From: an uncultured Mucispirillum sp.
GTDB lineage: Bacteria; Chrysiogenota; Deferribacteres; Deferribacterales; Mucispirillaceae
DNA length: 64,000 bases
Assembly (NCBI GenBank): GCA_944323205.1
Contig: CALURO010000002.1
Location: 62,001 to 126,000, forward strand
Direction: 5' to 3'
The notes below the pieces were generated by a model. The model ran no database searches. It was given only the letters and a program-made list of their open reading frames with translations, and had not been told where the DNA came from. Below, piece after piece: positions 42,075 through 52,262 of this stretch (position 1 is the stretch's first letter; each line of letters starts with the position of its first letter). The position numbers and the translations under genes were made by a program.

Positions 42075-42998
42075 ATGCATATCTCCGTTTTATATTATGA
42101 ATTAATTGATAATTTAAATATTTCTGCTGATGGAATATATGTGGACTGCACTGGCGGTGGTGGAGGCCATGCCAGCTTACTGCTTGAAAGACTTGGAGAC
42201 AAGGGCGCACTCATTATACTTGACAGGGATATAGATGCTGTTGCAAGGCTTAAAGATAAGTTTGCAGAAGATAAAAGAGTGGAAGTAGTACACAGTAATT
42301 TTGCAGATATAGATACTGCTCTTTTAAGCAGAAATATTGAAAAAGTAGATGGTATATATGCAGACTTTGGCGTATCATCTTTTCAGCTGCAGGAAGCTGA
42401 GCGTGGTTTTTCTTTTAGAAAAGACGGGCCGCTTGATATGCGTATGGATACTACATGTGGAGAGCCTGTAAGTGAAATAATAAATACTTATTCTGAAAGC
42501 AACCTTTCTACTATAATATTTAAATATGGAGAGGAAAGGTTTTCGCGTCAGATAGCTTCTGCTATTGTGAAAAGGCGTGCAGTAAAACCATTTTCTGCAA
42601 CATTAGATTTTGCAGAAGTTGTTAAGGGTGCAATACCTAAGAAATTTTATAAAAAAGGCATAAACCCAGCAACAAAAACTTTTCAAGCTTTTAGAATATT
42701 TGTAAATGGAGAGCTTGACGCAGTAGAAACATTAATGAGTAAGATATCTTCTCTTCTAAAACCTAATGGACGGTTTGCAGCTATCTCATTCCATTCATTA
42801 GAGGATAGAATAGTAAAAGAATGGCTTAATCATTATGCAGCACCATGTACATGTCCTGACAGCTTTCCTGTATGTGTATGTGGCAAAAAGCCAGAAATGA
42901 GAGTAATAACTAGAAAACCTATTGTACCAAGTGAAAAAGAGGTAACCCAGAACCCTCTTTCCCGCAGTGCAAAATTAAGGGTAGCGGAGCGAATATAA
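42075..42998 (+). CDS. rsmH: 16S rRNA (cytosine1402-N4)-methyltransferase RsmH
   Basis: 307 residues. The SAM-binding site is DCTGGGGGHASLLLE near the N-terminus and the family motif FGVSSFQLQEAERGFSF lies around residue 100. NPATKTFQAFRIFVN and FHSLEDRIVKEW are the other RsmH (MraW) signatures. It methylates N4 of C1402 in 16S rRNA in the cytoplasm. It is the second gene of the dcw cluster; its stop overlaps the FtsL start by one base. Confidence 0.97.
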   Translation: MHISVLYYELIDNLNISADGIYVDCTGGGGGHASLLLERLGDKGALIILDRDIDAVARLKDKFAEDKRVEVVHSNFADIDTALLSRNIEKVDGIYADFGVSSFQLQEAERGFSFRKDGPLDMRMDTTCGEPVSEIINTYSESNLSTIIFKYGEERFSRQIASAIVKRRAVKPFSATLDFAEVVKGAIPKKFYKKGINPATKTFQAFRIFVNGELDAVETLMSKISSLLKPNGRFAAISFHSLEDRIVKEWLNHYAAPCTCPDSFPVCVCGKKPEMRVITRKPIVPSEKEVTQNPLSRSAKLRVAERI

Positions 42999-43300
42999 TG
43001 AGAGTAATAAGTCAAGATAGTGTAGCAGGTTTAGGTGTATCATTAGCACCTGTGATGGTTATCAGCACATTAATTTTTGTGTTTTGTATGGCAATACTTA
43101 TGATATTTCGTCAGCACTGTATAAGTGAAGGTTATAAAATATCAGAACTTGCTATAGAGCTTGATAAAAAAGCATTACAGTATGAAGCTGTCTCTCAAAA
43201 ATATTCTGATGCATTAAGGTGGGAAGTGCTTTTTAATAAGGCAGAAGATATGGGGTTTATTTTTCCTGTAGGCGGTAAAGTATATTATGTTCAAAAATAG
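42998..43300 (+). CDS. ftsL: Cell division protein FtsL-like
   Basis: 100 residues: a cytoplasmic N-terminus, one transmembrane helix (about 15-37, LAPVMVISTLIFVFCMAILM) and a short periplasmic coiled-coil segment ending in FPVGGKVYYVQK. Sequence conservation of FtsL is weak, so the call rests on size, topology and the fixed place between rsmH and ftsI. FtsL joins FtsB/FtsQ and activates FtsWI. It overlaps the ftsI gene by 14 bp. Confidence 0.85.
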   Translation: MRVISQDSVAGLGVSLAPVMVISTLIFVFCMAILMIFRQHCISEGYKISELAIELDKKALQYEAVSQKYSDALRWEVLFNKAEDMGFIFPVGGKVYYVQK

Positions 43301-44978
43301 CACAATATTTAAGCTGTTTAGTATATTTTCATTTGTTATCTTTGGCATAGTATTCATCAAACTGTTTTATCTGCAGATAATACAGGGTGATAAATATGAG
43401 AAAATGGTAGAAATACAGAGTGACCCAAGGTTATCTGTATTTACTGACAGAGGCTATATTTATGACAAAGAGGGCAGGCTTTTAGCAAGGAATAAAAGTG
43501 CAGGCTCTCTTTATGCATATAGAAAAAATATACCAAATAAATATGAATTTTTTAAAGCATTAGAAGAAAATGGTATAAAAGTAAGCCAGAAAACTAAAAA
43601 AGCATTAAAAGAAACAGATTCGTTTACATGGATTGCAAGACAGATTGATTTAGAAAAAGCAGAAAGGCTTGCTGATAAAATACAAGGTCTTGAATATTTT
43701 GTTGAAGATGCAAGGTTTTATCCACAAGGCTCATTAATGGCTAATATTGTGGGCTTTACTGGTTCAGATAATATAGGCAGAAGTGGTATAGAATACTTTT
43801 TAAACAGCACATTAGAAGGTAAAAAAGTTAACATTACAAGTATAAAAGATTCCAGAAGAAAAGTTATTCTTTTTGAAGATAAGGGTGAGCTTGCTCGTCC
43901 TGATACACAGGTATATTTGACTTTATCATCAAGAATACAGGCAGGTGCTGAACATATATTAAGGGAAGGTGCAAAAACTTTTGGTGCAAAAAACGGCTCT
44001 GTTGTTGCAATGGATATAAAAACAGGGGAAATCCTGCTTTCTGCTAATGTAAATAGTTTTAATCCCCATGCATACTGGAAATATCCAAGTTCATACTGGA
44101 GCAACCACAGCTTTAATTATGTTTTTGAGCCGGGTTCTATTTTTAAAACTGTAGCATTCAGCTATCTGCATAATAATGATAAGCTGGATAGAAACAGGCT
44201 TATAGATACAAGTAAAAAAATTACTATCGGAAAATATACTTATTCAGATACAAAATATTACGGCACATTAACAGTAGATGAAGTATTTACTCATTCTAGT
44301 AATATTGGTATGACTCAGCTTATTAGAAATGAAAATAATAATAAGAATGGTTTTTATAACTTTTTAATAAATTCAGGATTTGGAGAAAAAACAGGAATAT
44401 ATGGAGCAAGTGAAGAGGCTGGTATTGTTAAGCCGATTTCTGCATGGTCTAAAACAAGCCTTACTTCTATGGCTATTGGCTATGAGGTGCTTGTTACTCC
44501 ATTACAGGTTGTTCGCTTTTATGGTGCCCTTGCAAATAACGGAATAATGGTAAACCCTAAAATTATTTCTAAAATAGTTAAAGGTAATGAAATAGCAATA
44601 CCAGAGCATGTAGAAACACAGGTGTTATCAAAAGAAACTGCAAGCTATATGCTTGATTTAATGCAGAAAACTGTTGAAGATGGCACAGGTAAGAAAGCTA
44701 AAACTCAAATAACAAGAATAGCTGGTAAAACAGGGACAGCAAGGGTATATGATAATAAGGCAGGTGCATATTCTACTCAAAACTATTCAGCAAGTTTTGC
44801 AGGAGTTTTTCCTGCAGAAAATCCACAAGTAGCTATGGTGGTAGTATATGAATCACCTAGAAGTTCAATATATGGCGGTTCAACTGCTGCAGATGTTTTT
44901 AGGCAGATTGCAGAATTTATATCTACTGAAAAACATTATTTTGAACCAGAAATAGAGGTGGCAGTTCATGAAAATTAA
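43287..44978 (+). CDS. ftsI: Septal peptidoglycan transpeptidase FtsI (PBP3)
   Basis: 563 residues. One transmembrane helix (about 9-28) precedes a dimerisation domain with DRGYIYDKEGRLLARN and a transpeptidase domain with the three class B PBP motifs: SIFK (S284, K287), SSN (337-339) and KTGT (from K481). It crosslinks septal peptidoglycan in the periplasm as part of the FtsWI complex. The length is normal and no PASTA domains are present, so it is the division type rather than SpoVD-like. It overlaps the FtsL-like gene by 14 bp and murE by 11 bp. Confidence 0.95.
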   Translation: MFKNSTIFKLFSIFSFVIFGIVFIKLFYLQIIQGDKYEKMVEIQSDPRLSVFTDRGYIYDKEGRLLARNKSAGSLYAYRKNIPNKYEFFKALEENGIKVSQKTKKALKETDSFTWIARQIDLEKAERLADKIQGLEYFVEDARFYPQGSLMANIVGFTGSDNIGRSGIEYFLNSTLEGKKVNITSIKDSRRKVILFEDKGELARPDTQVYLTLSSRIQAGAEHILREGAKTFGAKNGSVVAMDIKTGEILLSANVNSFNPHAYWKYPSSYWSNHSFNYVFEPGSIFKTVAFSYLHNNDKLDRNRLIDTSKKITIGKYTYSDTKYYGTLTVDEVFTHSSNIGMTQLIRNENNNKNGFYNFLINSGFGEKTGIYGASEEAGIVKPISAWSKTSLTSMAIGYEVLVTPLQVVRFYGALANNGIMVNPKIISKIVKGNEIAIPEHVETQVLSKETASYMLDLMQKTVEDGTGKKAKTQITRIAGKTGTARVYDNKAGAYSTQNYSASFAGVFPAENPQVAMVVVYESPRSSIYGGSTAADVFRQIAEFISTEKHYFEPEIEVAVHEN

Positions 44979-46416
44979 AGAGTTGGTGGAAAAATTAAAC
45001 CCAGTAAAAGTTAATTACTGCGGTAAAGAAAATATAGAAGTTAAAAATATTGCTCAGGATTCTAGAAACCCAAAAGGCACAGTATTTTTTGCATATAAAG
45101 GCGAAAGTTATGATTCTAATAAAGATGCAGAAAATATATATAAAAATGGTCAGGCAGAGTTTATTATATGCGAAGAAGAGTTAGGGGATAATATTGCTCA
45201 TGCAGTTATAAAAAATGGCAGGCAGCTTTTAGCTGTTGCAGTATCTGCTTTTTATGGGGAGCCTATGAAAAAATATCGCTCTATGGCAGTTACTGGAACA
45301 AACGGTAAAACTACTTCTACATATCTTATGGAAAGCATTTTTCATGAAGCGGGTATGAAAACATGCAGAATAGGCACAACTGGTATCATGATAGACAATG
45401 AGTTTGTGGAAATAGATAATACTACCCCATCACCTGAGCTTGTATATTCAAGTCTTGCACATGGATTAGATATTGGCTGCACAGCATTAACTATGGAAGT
45501 ATCAAGCCATGCACTTGCACAAGGCCGTATAAATGGTGCTTTTTTTGAAACAGCAGTATTTACTAACTTAACAGGCGACCATTTAGATTTTCATAAAAAT
45601 ATGGAAAACTATTTTGAGGCAAAAGCTCTGCTTTTTACAGATATTTACAGTAAATACAGAGTTGTAAATATAAGCCATGAATATGGCAGAAAATTAGCCG
45701 GCAGAATAAAAGATAACTTAATCACTTTTAATGCTTTTGATAATGACGCAGATATTTACCCAGTAAAATATACATCAACAGTGCATGGAATAGATGCAGA
45801 AATATCTGTATTTAGCAAAACAATAAATATTCACTCTATGCTTATAGGTGAATATAATTTAGAAAATATTTTAGGTGTGACAGGGGCTGCTTATTCATTA
45901 GGAATAAGTTTAGATAATATAGTTAATGGTATAAAAAATCTTAAAAATGTTCCGGGTAGGCTTGAAAAATTTAGTAATAAAAATATTACTGCATTTGTAG
46001 ATTATGCTCATACTGATGATGCACTTATAAATGCAATCTCATCACTTAGGCAGGTTGCCTGTGGCAGAATAATCACTGTATTTGGAGCAGGCGGCGATAG
46101 AGATGCAACAAAGCGTCCTAGAATGGCTCGTGCTTCCACAGAGCTTTCAGATATTACTATTATTACAAGCGATAATCCAAGAACAGAAAATCCGCATAAA
46201 ATAATAGATGATATTTTAAAAGGTGTGGTAGAGGGCAGCAAATATTATGTAGAAGCAGACAGGGAAAAAGCGATAGCAATGGCAGTATCTATTGCAAAAG
46301 AACATGATATTATCTTTATTGCAGGCAAAGGTCATGAAGATTATCAGATTATCGGCAAAACTAAACATCATTTTGATGACAGGCTGGTAGTGCAGAAATA
46401 TCTTGGAGCATTATAA
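44968..46416 (+). CDS. murE: UDP-N-acetylmuramoyl-tripeptide synthase MurE (meso-DAP type)
   Basis: 482 residues. The Mur ligase ATP loop is TGTNGKTTSTYL, and NTTPSPELV, LTGDHLDFHKN and VDYAHTDDAL are family landmarks. The substrate motif DNPRTENP marks addition of meso-diaminopimelate, not lysine, so the peptidoglycan is the Gram-negative type. Cytoplasmic. The start overlaps ftsI by 11 bp, and the stop shares a base with the murF start. Confidence 0.96.
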   Translation: MKIKELVEKLNPVKVNYCGKENIEVKNIAQDSRNPKGTVFFAYKGESYDSNKDAENIYKNGQAEFIICEEELGDNIAHAVIKNGRQLLAVAVSAFYGEPMKKYRSMAVTGTNGKTTSTYLMESIFHEAGMKTCRIGTTGIMIDNEFVEIDNTTPSPELVYSSLAHGLDIGCTALTMEVSSHALAQGRINGAFFETAVFTNLTGDHLDFHKNMENYFEAKALLFTDIYSKYRVVNISHEYGRKLAGRIKDNLITFNAFDNDADIYPVKYTSTVHGIDAEISVFSKTINIHSMLIGEYNLENILGVTGAAYSLGISLDNIVNGIKNLKNVPGRLEKFSNKNITAFVDYAHTDDALINAISSLRQVACGRIITVFGAGGDRDATKRPRMARASTELSDITIITSDNPRTENPHKIIDDILKGVVEGSKYYVEADREKAIAMAVSIAKEHDIIFIAGKGHEDYQIIGKTKHHFDDRLVVQKYLGAL

Positions 46417-47744
46417 TGAAAGTATCAGATATTTCAAAAAAAATCCCTGTTATTAAAAGTGAAATTATAAAGGATGAAGAAGTAAATGGTGCTTTTCTTG
46501 ATTCCAGACTTGTGCATGCAGGTTCATTATTTTTTGCATGCTGCGGAGAAAAGCTGGATGGCAACTTATATGCTCAAAAAGCATTAGATTTAGGTGCTGC
46601 TGCAGTTATTATGGATAATGAAAGCATCTACAATGAAGTTAAGGGAAATAAATTATTAGTAAATGATACTTTAGAATTTATGCAGAAATTAGGAAAAATA
46701 CGGTTTGATGAACTGCATAATTCAGGAAAAAGAGTGATAGCTGTTACAGGCTCTTTTGGCAAGACTGGTATGAAAGAAATGCTTAAATATATTTTCAGAG
46801 AGCAGGAAAGAGTATATGCAACAGAAGGCAATAAAAATAATATGCTTGGTGTTATGCTTACAGGCTGCGGTATAGATGACAAGGCTGGGACAGTTATAAT
46901 AGAGCTTGGCTCAAATAATTTTGGCGAAATTAAAGAGTTAACAGAGATTGTCCGCCCAAATATAGCAATTGTTACAAGTGTAGGCCATGCTCATATAGGC
47001 AGGTTTAAAACATTTGAAAGGCTTATATTTGAAAAAATGTCTATAAGTGACGGCTTAACAAAAGGGGGCGAATTTATTATCCCTACAAAACTGACACCAT
47101 TTGTGCCAAAAGGTGATTTTAAATTTAGAACTTTTGGTGAAAGTGCTTATTCTGGCATAAGAATTACAGAGCATACTCACCATGGTGAATATATAACTTT
47201 TAAAACAAACTTGACAAAAACTGAGTTTAGAATAAATCACCCATATATGCATATTGCAGAAAACTCACTTTGTGCTGTATATGCAGCTCTTTTATCAAAT
47301 ATTGATGAAGAAAAAATTGTTCGTGGTTTATTAGAATATAAATCAGCAAAAGGACATGGCAGTTTTGAAAATATTGGCGATATATTTTTGATTGATGACA
47401 GCTATAATGCAGGGTTTGAATCATTTATAACTTGTACTGAAAGTCTGCATTTAATGACTAAAACACCAAAATATGCAGTATATGGCGAAATGGGCGAAAT
47501 AGAAGGGTATGAAGAAGAATTTTATAATGAAATTACTCAGCTTGCTTTTTCTTATCCTGATATTAACTTTTATCTTACAGGGAAAAGCTATGCAAAGGCA
47601 AAAGAATTAGAAAACAGAAAAATCTTTTTAACAAAAGATGACTGTATAAAAGCAGTAAAAGAAATAAAAAATGGCATAATTATAGTAAAGGCTTCAAGAG
47701 CTAAAAAGTTTGAAGATATAGTAAAAGCAATAAAAGATAAGTAG
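46416..47744 (+). CDS. murF: UDP-N-acetylmuramoyl-tripeptide:D-alanyl-D-alanine ligase MurF
   Basis: 442 residues. The ATP loop reads VTGSFGKTGMKEML (G-x-x-GKT with S/F substitutions). VYATEGNKNNMLGV (the stretch after the loop), GTVIIELGSNNFGEI and IDDSYNAGFESF are the MurF signatures. It joins D-Ala-D-Ala to the tripeptide in the last cytoplasmic step of precursor assembly. One-base overlap with murE and 9 bp to mraY. The NAG motif of other MurFs is kept in the form NAGFES. Confidence 0.93.
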   Translation: MKVSDISKKIPVIKSEIIKDEEVNGAFLDSRLVHAGSLFFACCGEKLDGNLYAQKALDLGAAAVIMDNESIYNEVKGNKLLVNDTLEFMQKLGKIRFDELHNSGKRVIAVTGSFGKTGMKEMLKYIFREQERVYATEGNKNNMLGVMLTGCGIDDKAGTVIIELGSNNFGEIKELTEIVRPNIAIVTSVGHAHIGRFKTFERLIFEKMSISDGLTKGGEFIIPTKLTPFVPKGDFKFRTFGESAYSGIRITEHTHHGEYITFKTNLTKTEFRINHPYMHIAENSLCAVYAALLSNIDEEKIVRGLLEYKSAKGHGSFENIGDIFLIDDSYNAGFESFITCTESLHLMTKTPKYAVYGEMGEIEGYEEEFYNEITQLAFSYPDINFYLTGKSYAKAKELENRKIFLTKDDCIKAVKEIKNGIIIVKASRAKKFEDIVKAIKDK

Positions 47745-47753
47745 GAGCAGAGT

Positions 47754-48839
47754 ATGCTTTATAATTTATTATACCCGCTTTCATCGCAGTTTACATTTCT
47801 GAATGTATTTCAATACATTACATTTAGGACTATGTTTGCTACATTAACGGCCTTAATCATTACAATGTTTATAGGCGATATTGTAACAGATATGCTAAAA
47901 AGGTGGAAGCTTGCTCAAATTACAAAAGGTTATGAACCAAAACGCCATAAGGCAAAAGAAGGTACACCAACTATGGGCGGTATAATGATTATTGGAACTA
48001 CAGTGCTTTCTACTTTATTATGGGCAGATATTAATAACCATTATATAATACTGCTTTTAATATTATTTTTAGGCTTTGGAGCAATAGGGTTTGCTGATGA
48101 TTATGTTAAAACTATTAAAAGAAACCCTGAAGGGCTGCATGGCAAAACAAAACTTGTATATGAAATTATTATATCTACAATAGTAGTTTATTTATTAATA
48201 ATGCTTGATAACTCTGGTAAAGTAACAAGCATAACTTTACCATTTTTGAAAAATTTTATAATAGATATTAACTGGCTGTATCTGCCGTTTGCTGTTTTTG
48301 TAATAGTTGCATGCAGTAATGCAGTAAACTTAACTGATGGTTTAGACGGACTTGTTACAGTGCCTGCAATTACTGCCTTTGCAGTTTATGGTTTATTTGC
48401 ATACATTATGAGTAACTATACATTTACAAGCTACTTATATCTGCCGCATCTTCCACAGACTGGGGAGCTGGCAGTATTCTGTGGAGCAATGTTTGGAGCA
48501 GGGCTTGGATTTTTATGGTTTAATACATTTCCTGCAACTATTTTTATGGGAGATGTTGGCTCACTATCTATAGGTGGCTCATTAGGCTTAATTGCATGTA
48601 TGGTTAAACAGGAAATACTGCTTGTTATTGTTGGCGGTTTATTTGTAGTAGAAGCATTATCTGTAATATTACAGGTAGGTTATTTTAAAATTACACATGG
48701 TAAAAGGCTTTTTAGAATGGCACCACTTCACCACCATTTTGAACTAAAAGGCTGGAGTGAGCCAAAAATTATTATCAGGTTTTGGATAATAACATTTATA
48801 CTTGCAATACTTGCAATAAGCACACTTAAATTAAGGTAG
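47754..48839 (+). CDS. mraY: Phospho-N-acetylmuramoyl-pentapeptide-transferase MraY
   Basis: 361 residues with about ten transmembrane helices. The catalytic landmarks are GTPTMGGIMII, GFADDYVK (DD motif), NAVNLTDGLDGL and the cytoplasmic HHHFELKGW (written as PLHHHFELKGWSEPKI). It transfers phospho-MurNAc-pentapeptide to undecaprenyl phosphate, making lipid I in the inner membrane. AGGAG lies 8 bp before ATG. Typical length. Confidence 0.97.
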   Translation: MLYNLLYPLSSQFTFLNVFQYITFRTMFATLTALIITMFIGDIVTDMLKRWKLAQITKGYEPKRHKAKEGTPTMGGIMIIGTTVLSTLLWADINNHYIILLLILFLGFGAIGFADDYVKTIKRNPEGLHGKTKLVYEIIISTIVVYLLIMLDNSGKVTSITLPFLKNFIIDINWLYLPFAVFVIVACSNAVNLTDGLDGLVTVPAITAFAVYGLFAYIMSNYTFTSYLYLPHLPQTGELAVFCGAMFGAGLGFLWFNTFPATIFMGDVGSLSIGGSLGLIACMVKQEILLVIVGGLFVVEALSVILQVGYFKITHGKRLFRMAPLHHHFELKGWSEPKIIIRFWIITFILAILAISTLKLR

Positions 48840-48847
48840 GTTATAGT

Positions 48848-50107
48848 ATGAAAGCTGCAATTATAGGATACGGCAAAAGCGGTGCCGCAGCAGAAAAATT
48901 ATTAAGGTTAAAAGGCTTTGAAAATATTGATATTTTTGATGATAAAGCAGAGCAGTATGCAAATATTTCAGAATATAAAAATGAATATAAATTAACATGT
49001 GTAAGCCCGGGTATTGATTTAAATAAATATACAAATATCAGCGGTAATATTACAAGTGAAATAGAGCTTGCATATGAAAAAATGGATAAAAATGCAAAAA
49101 TTATTGCAATTACAGGTACAAACGGCAAATCTACTACTACTCACTTAACTGCTCAGATAATTAATAATGCAGGGAAAAAGGCTGTTTCATGTGGAAATAT
49201 TGGCTATCCTTATAGTAAAGCAGTTTTAGAAAAAGATGTAGAAGTATATGTTATAGAGTTATCCAGCTTTCAAATAGAGCTTTTAAAAAATTTTAATGCA
49301 GTTTCCGGCTGTATTATAAATGTAACGCAGGACCATTTAGATAGATACGGCACTATGGATAAATATTATAAAGCAAAACTAATGCTTTTAAATTTTATAG
49401 ATAAAAATGGCTTATTTGTAACAAATACTGATAAAATAATAAAAACAGAAGTAGAAAAATATAATATAGAAACTAAATATATTGATGATGATTTAAAAGT
49501 ATTTCCAAAATATTTGGGGAGAATATTAGATTTTAGCAAATTTAGTGCAGACACTTCTAAATTCAAGCTGTTTGGAAAACATAACCTTATAAACTTATCA
49601 TTCGCCTTAACTATGGCAGATAAAGTGTGTGATTTTAAAGGTGATGTATCTTACTTGTTAGAAAATTTAACAAGTATGCCACACAGAACTGAGCTGACAG
49701 CTGAAATAAATGGTGTTAAATGGATAAATGACTCTAAGGCAACAAATGTAGATTCTGTTTATACTGCCCTTAAAAGCATAGAAAAGCCATCTATTTTACT
49801 AATAGGTGGCAGAGATAAAAAAAGTGATTACAGGCCACTTGTGGACTTAATAAATAAAAATATAAGCAAGATATGTTATTTTGGTGAAGCAGCTGATTTA
49901 ATTAAAAATCAGATTTCATCACTTTTAAAAGGTGTAGAAGAAGAAAGTTATGACAGTTTGAAAAACTGTGTATATTCACTTGCAAAGAATACTGCATCAG
50001 GCACAACTATATTACTTTCCCCAGCCTGCACAAGTTTTGATGAGTTTAAAAGCTATGAGGACAGGGGCGAAAAATTTAGAGAATATGTGCTTGAATATAC
50101 TAAATAA
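48848..50107 (+). CDS. murD: UDP-N-acetylmuramoyl-L-alanine:D-glutamate ligase MurD
   Basis: 419 residues. The N-terminal Rossmann-like IIGYGKSGAAAEKLL, ATP loop ITGTNGKSTTTHL, INVTQDHLDRYG and INDSKATNVDSV mark MurD. It adds D-Glu to UDP-MurNAc-L-Ala in the cytoplasm. It lies 8 bp downstream of mraY, in the usual dcw position, and is a little shorter than E. coli MurD (438), within the normal range. Confidence 0.96.
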   Translation: MKAAIIGYGKSGAAAEKLLRLKGFENIDIFDDKAEQYANISEYKNEYKLTCVSPGIDLNKYTNISGNITSEIELAYEKMDKNAKIIAITGTNGKSTTTHLTAQIINNAGKKAVSCGNIGYPYSKAVLEKDVEVYVIELSSFQIELLKNFNAVSGCIINVTQDHLDRYGTMDKYYKAKLMLLNFIDKNGLFVTNTDKIIKTEVEKYNIETKYIDDDLKVFPKYLGRILDFSKFSADTSKFKLFGKHNLINLSFALTMADKVCDFKGDVSYLLENLTSMPHRTELTAEINGVKWINDSKATNVDSVYTALKSIEKPSILLIGGRDKKSDYRPLVDLINKNISKICYFGEAADLIKNQISSLLKGVEEESYDSLKNCVYSLAKNTASGTTILLSPACTSFDEFKSYEDRGEKFREYVLEYTK

Positions 50108-50119
50108 TGGAGTAAGTAT

Positions 50120-51202
50120 ATGATAAATATTAAAGATATTCGTTTTCAGATACTTAGCATATGTGCACTGCTTATTATGATAGGGCTTATTTTTATATAC
50201 AATACAAGTGCGCCGCAGGCAATAAGACTTGAAAAACATGAGCTTTATTTTTTCATTAAGCAGTTTATTCATGTTATAATAGGCTTTATAGCCTTAATGA
50301 TAGCATATAAAATACCTTTAGAATTTTACAGAAGGTTTGTAATGCCTATATTTTTTATTACACTTCTGCTTTTAATTGTAGTATTTTTTATGCCGGGAGC
50401 AAATGGAGCAAAAAGATGGATATATCTTCCTTTTTTAACTTTTCAGCCTTCAGAGATTGCAAAATTTACAGTTGTGCTTTATTTAGCCCATTATTTAGAT
50501 AAAAAAAATGACAAAATGTGGGATTTTATGACTGGATTTCTGCCTGCTACACTGCTTGTAGGTATATTAGCAGCCTTAATCATTGTAGAGCCGGATTTTG
50601 GAACAACTACATTAATAGTTATTGTTGCTTTTACAATGTTTATAGTTGGTGGAGCAAGACTTACCCATATTTTTGGTATAATAGGTATAGTTCTTCCAGT
50701 ATTAGTGGCAGCACTGCTTGCAGGGGAATACAGGAAAGCAAGACTTTTAAACTTTTTAGACCCATGGCAGGACCAGTATGGTGTAGGCTATCAATTAATT
50801 CAGAGCCTTGCATCAGTTGGCAGCGGCGGTTTATTTGGCAGAGGGCTTGGAAACTCTACACAAAAACTTTTCTTTCTGCCTGAAGCACATACTGACTTTA
50901 TATATGCAATTATTGCAGAAGAAACAGGGCTTATTGGAGCAAGCATAGTTTTTCTTATAATAGTATTTTTATTTAGGAAAAACTTACAGGCTGCTTTTAT
51001 CCATGAAGATAAATTTAAAAGACTGCTTGTTTTTGGTCTTTCCTTTTTAATATTTGTACAAAGTTTTGTACATGTATTTGTTGTAATTGGTCTGCTTCCT
51101 ACAAAAGGCTTAACACTTCCTTTTGTATCATATGGTGGCTCGGCTATTGTTGTTACAATGTTTTTTATAGGTGTAATTTTACGGTCAATAGATGAGGCAT
51201 AA
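50120..51202 (+). CDS. ftsW: Septal peptidoglycan polymerase FtsW (SEDS family)
   Basis: 360 residues, about ten transmembrane helices. SEDS signatures are present: NGAKRWIYL and FQPSEIAKF early, IIVEPDFGTTTLI (with the conserved Asp-Phe-Gly), then GLGNSTQKLFFLPEAHTDFI and LPFVSYGGSA near the end. It polymerises glycan strands from lipid II with FtsI. It is between murD and murG as usual, and the start is preceded by GGAG. Confidence 0.95.
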   Translation: MINIKDIRFQILSICALLIMIGLIFIYNTSAPQAIRLEKHELYFFIKQFIHVIIGFIALMIAYKIPLEFYRRFVMPIFFITLLLLIVVFFMPGANGAKRWIYLPFLTFQPSEIAKFTVVLYLAHYLDKKNDKMWDFMTGFLPATLLVGILAALIIVEPDFGTTTLIVIVAFTMFIVGGARLTHIFGIIGIVLPVLVAALLAGEYRKARLLNFLDPWQDQYGVGYQLIQSLASVGSGGLFGRGLGNSTQKLFFLPEAHTDFIYAIIAEETGLIGASIVFLIIVFLFRKNLQAAFIHEDKFKRLLVFGLSFLIFVQSFVHVFVVIGLLPTKGLTLPFVSYGGSAIVVTMFFIGVILRSIDEA

Positions 51203-51208
51203 GAAAAA

Positions 51209-52249
51209 ATGAAGGTAGTATTTGCAGGCGGCGGCACTGGCGGGCATTTATATCCTGCTGTTGCAATTAGTGAGCAGTTAAAAAAGCATAATATAGATTA
51301 TTATTTTATGGTATCAGACAGGGGCATAGAAAGAAATATTTTACGCCCTTTAAACTGTAAGTTTGAAGAACAGAAAGTGTCTGCTTATATGAGTCAGTCA
51401 CTAACTGGCAAAATAAAAGCAGTGTTTAATATGATAAAAGCTACAGGCAGAGCATTAAAGGTAGTGCAGAAAGGTGATAAAGTAATATTAACTGGTGGTT
51501 TTGCTGCTGCACCTTCTGCAATAGCTGCTATTTTAAAAGGCTGCGACTTATATCTCCATGAGCAGAACAGTGTAATGGGGCTTGTTAATAGAATATTTGC
51601 AAGGTTTAGCAAAAAAGTATTTTTATCCTTTGAAAATACTAAAAATGCAAAAGGTAACTTAATTGTTACAGGCAACCCTGTAAGAGAAGTTTTTTATAAT
51701 ATGGCACCTAAAAAAGATTATACTGGCAGTCTGCTTATTTTAGGCGGCTCTCAAGGAAGCAGAAAAATAAACAAATTAATTTCATCATCAATTGATGAGA
51801 TAATTAAGTTAGGCTTTAATGTTACTCATCAGTGCGGTGCAAAGCTGTATGATGAAACAATGCAGATGTATGGCAGTAAGTTAGATGAATATAATGACAG
51901 GCTTATTTTAAAGCCTTATATAGAAAATGCAGTTGATGAAATGGGCAAGGCTGATATTATAGTTTCCCGCTCTGGAGCTGGTGCTGTTTTTGAAATAAAA
52001 GCATTAAGATGTGCGGCAGTATATATACCATATGCTGCAGCCAGCGAAAATCATCAGTATTATAATGCATTAGAAGAAAAAAATAAAGGATGCTGCATAA
52101 TATTAGAAGAAGATAAGGCAGATACTGCTTCACTTAAAGATGCTTTAATGGAAATAAAAGATAATATTGCAGTTTTCAGGGCAAATTTAGAAAAAAGCCC
52201 TGTGCAGAGAAGCAGTGAGATTATATTTAAAGAATTAGATATTATGTAG
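51209..52249 (+). CDS. murG: UDP-N-acetylglucosamine transferase MurG
   Basis: 346 residues of GT28 type. The N-terminal GGGTGGHLYPAVAI is the diagnostic glycine loop; ILTGGFAAAPSAIAA and LHEQNSVMGLVNRI follow. The C-domain has LILGGSQGSRKIN and SRSGAGAVFEIKAL, then the donor-binding AASENHQYYNA. It converts lipid I to lipid II on the cytoplasmic face of the inner membrane. It is 6 bp after ftsW. Confidence 0.96.
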   Translation: MKVVFAGGGTGGHLYPAVAISEQLKKHNIDYYFMVSDRGIERNILRPLNCKFEEQKVSAYMSQSLTGKIKAVFNMIKATGRALKVVQKGDKVILTGGFAAAPSAIAAILKGCDLYLHEQNSVMGLVNRIFARFSKKVFLSFENTKNAKGNLIVTGNPVREVFYNMAPKKDYTGSLLILGGSQGSRKINKLISSSIDEIIKLGFNVTHQCGAKLYDETMQMYGSKLDEYNDRLILKPYIENAVDEMGKADIIVSRSGAGAVFEIKALRCAAVYIPYAAASENHQYYNALEEKNKGCCIILEEDKADTASLKDALMEIKDNIAVFRANLEKSPVQRSSEIIFKELDIM

Positions 52250-52262
52250 ATGGAGTGTAGAA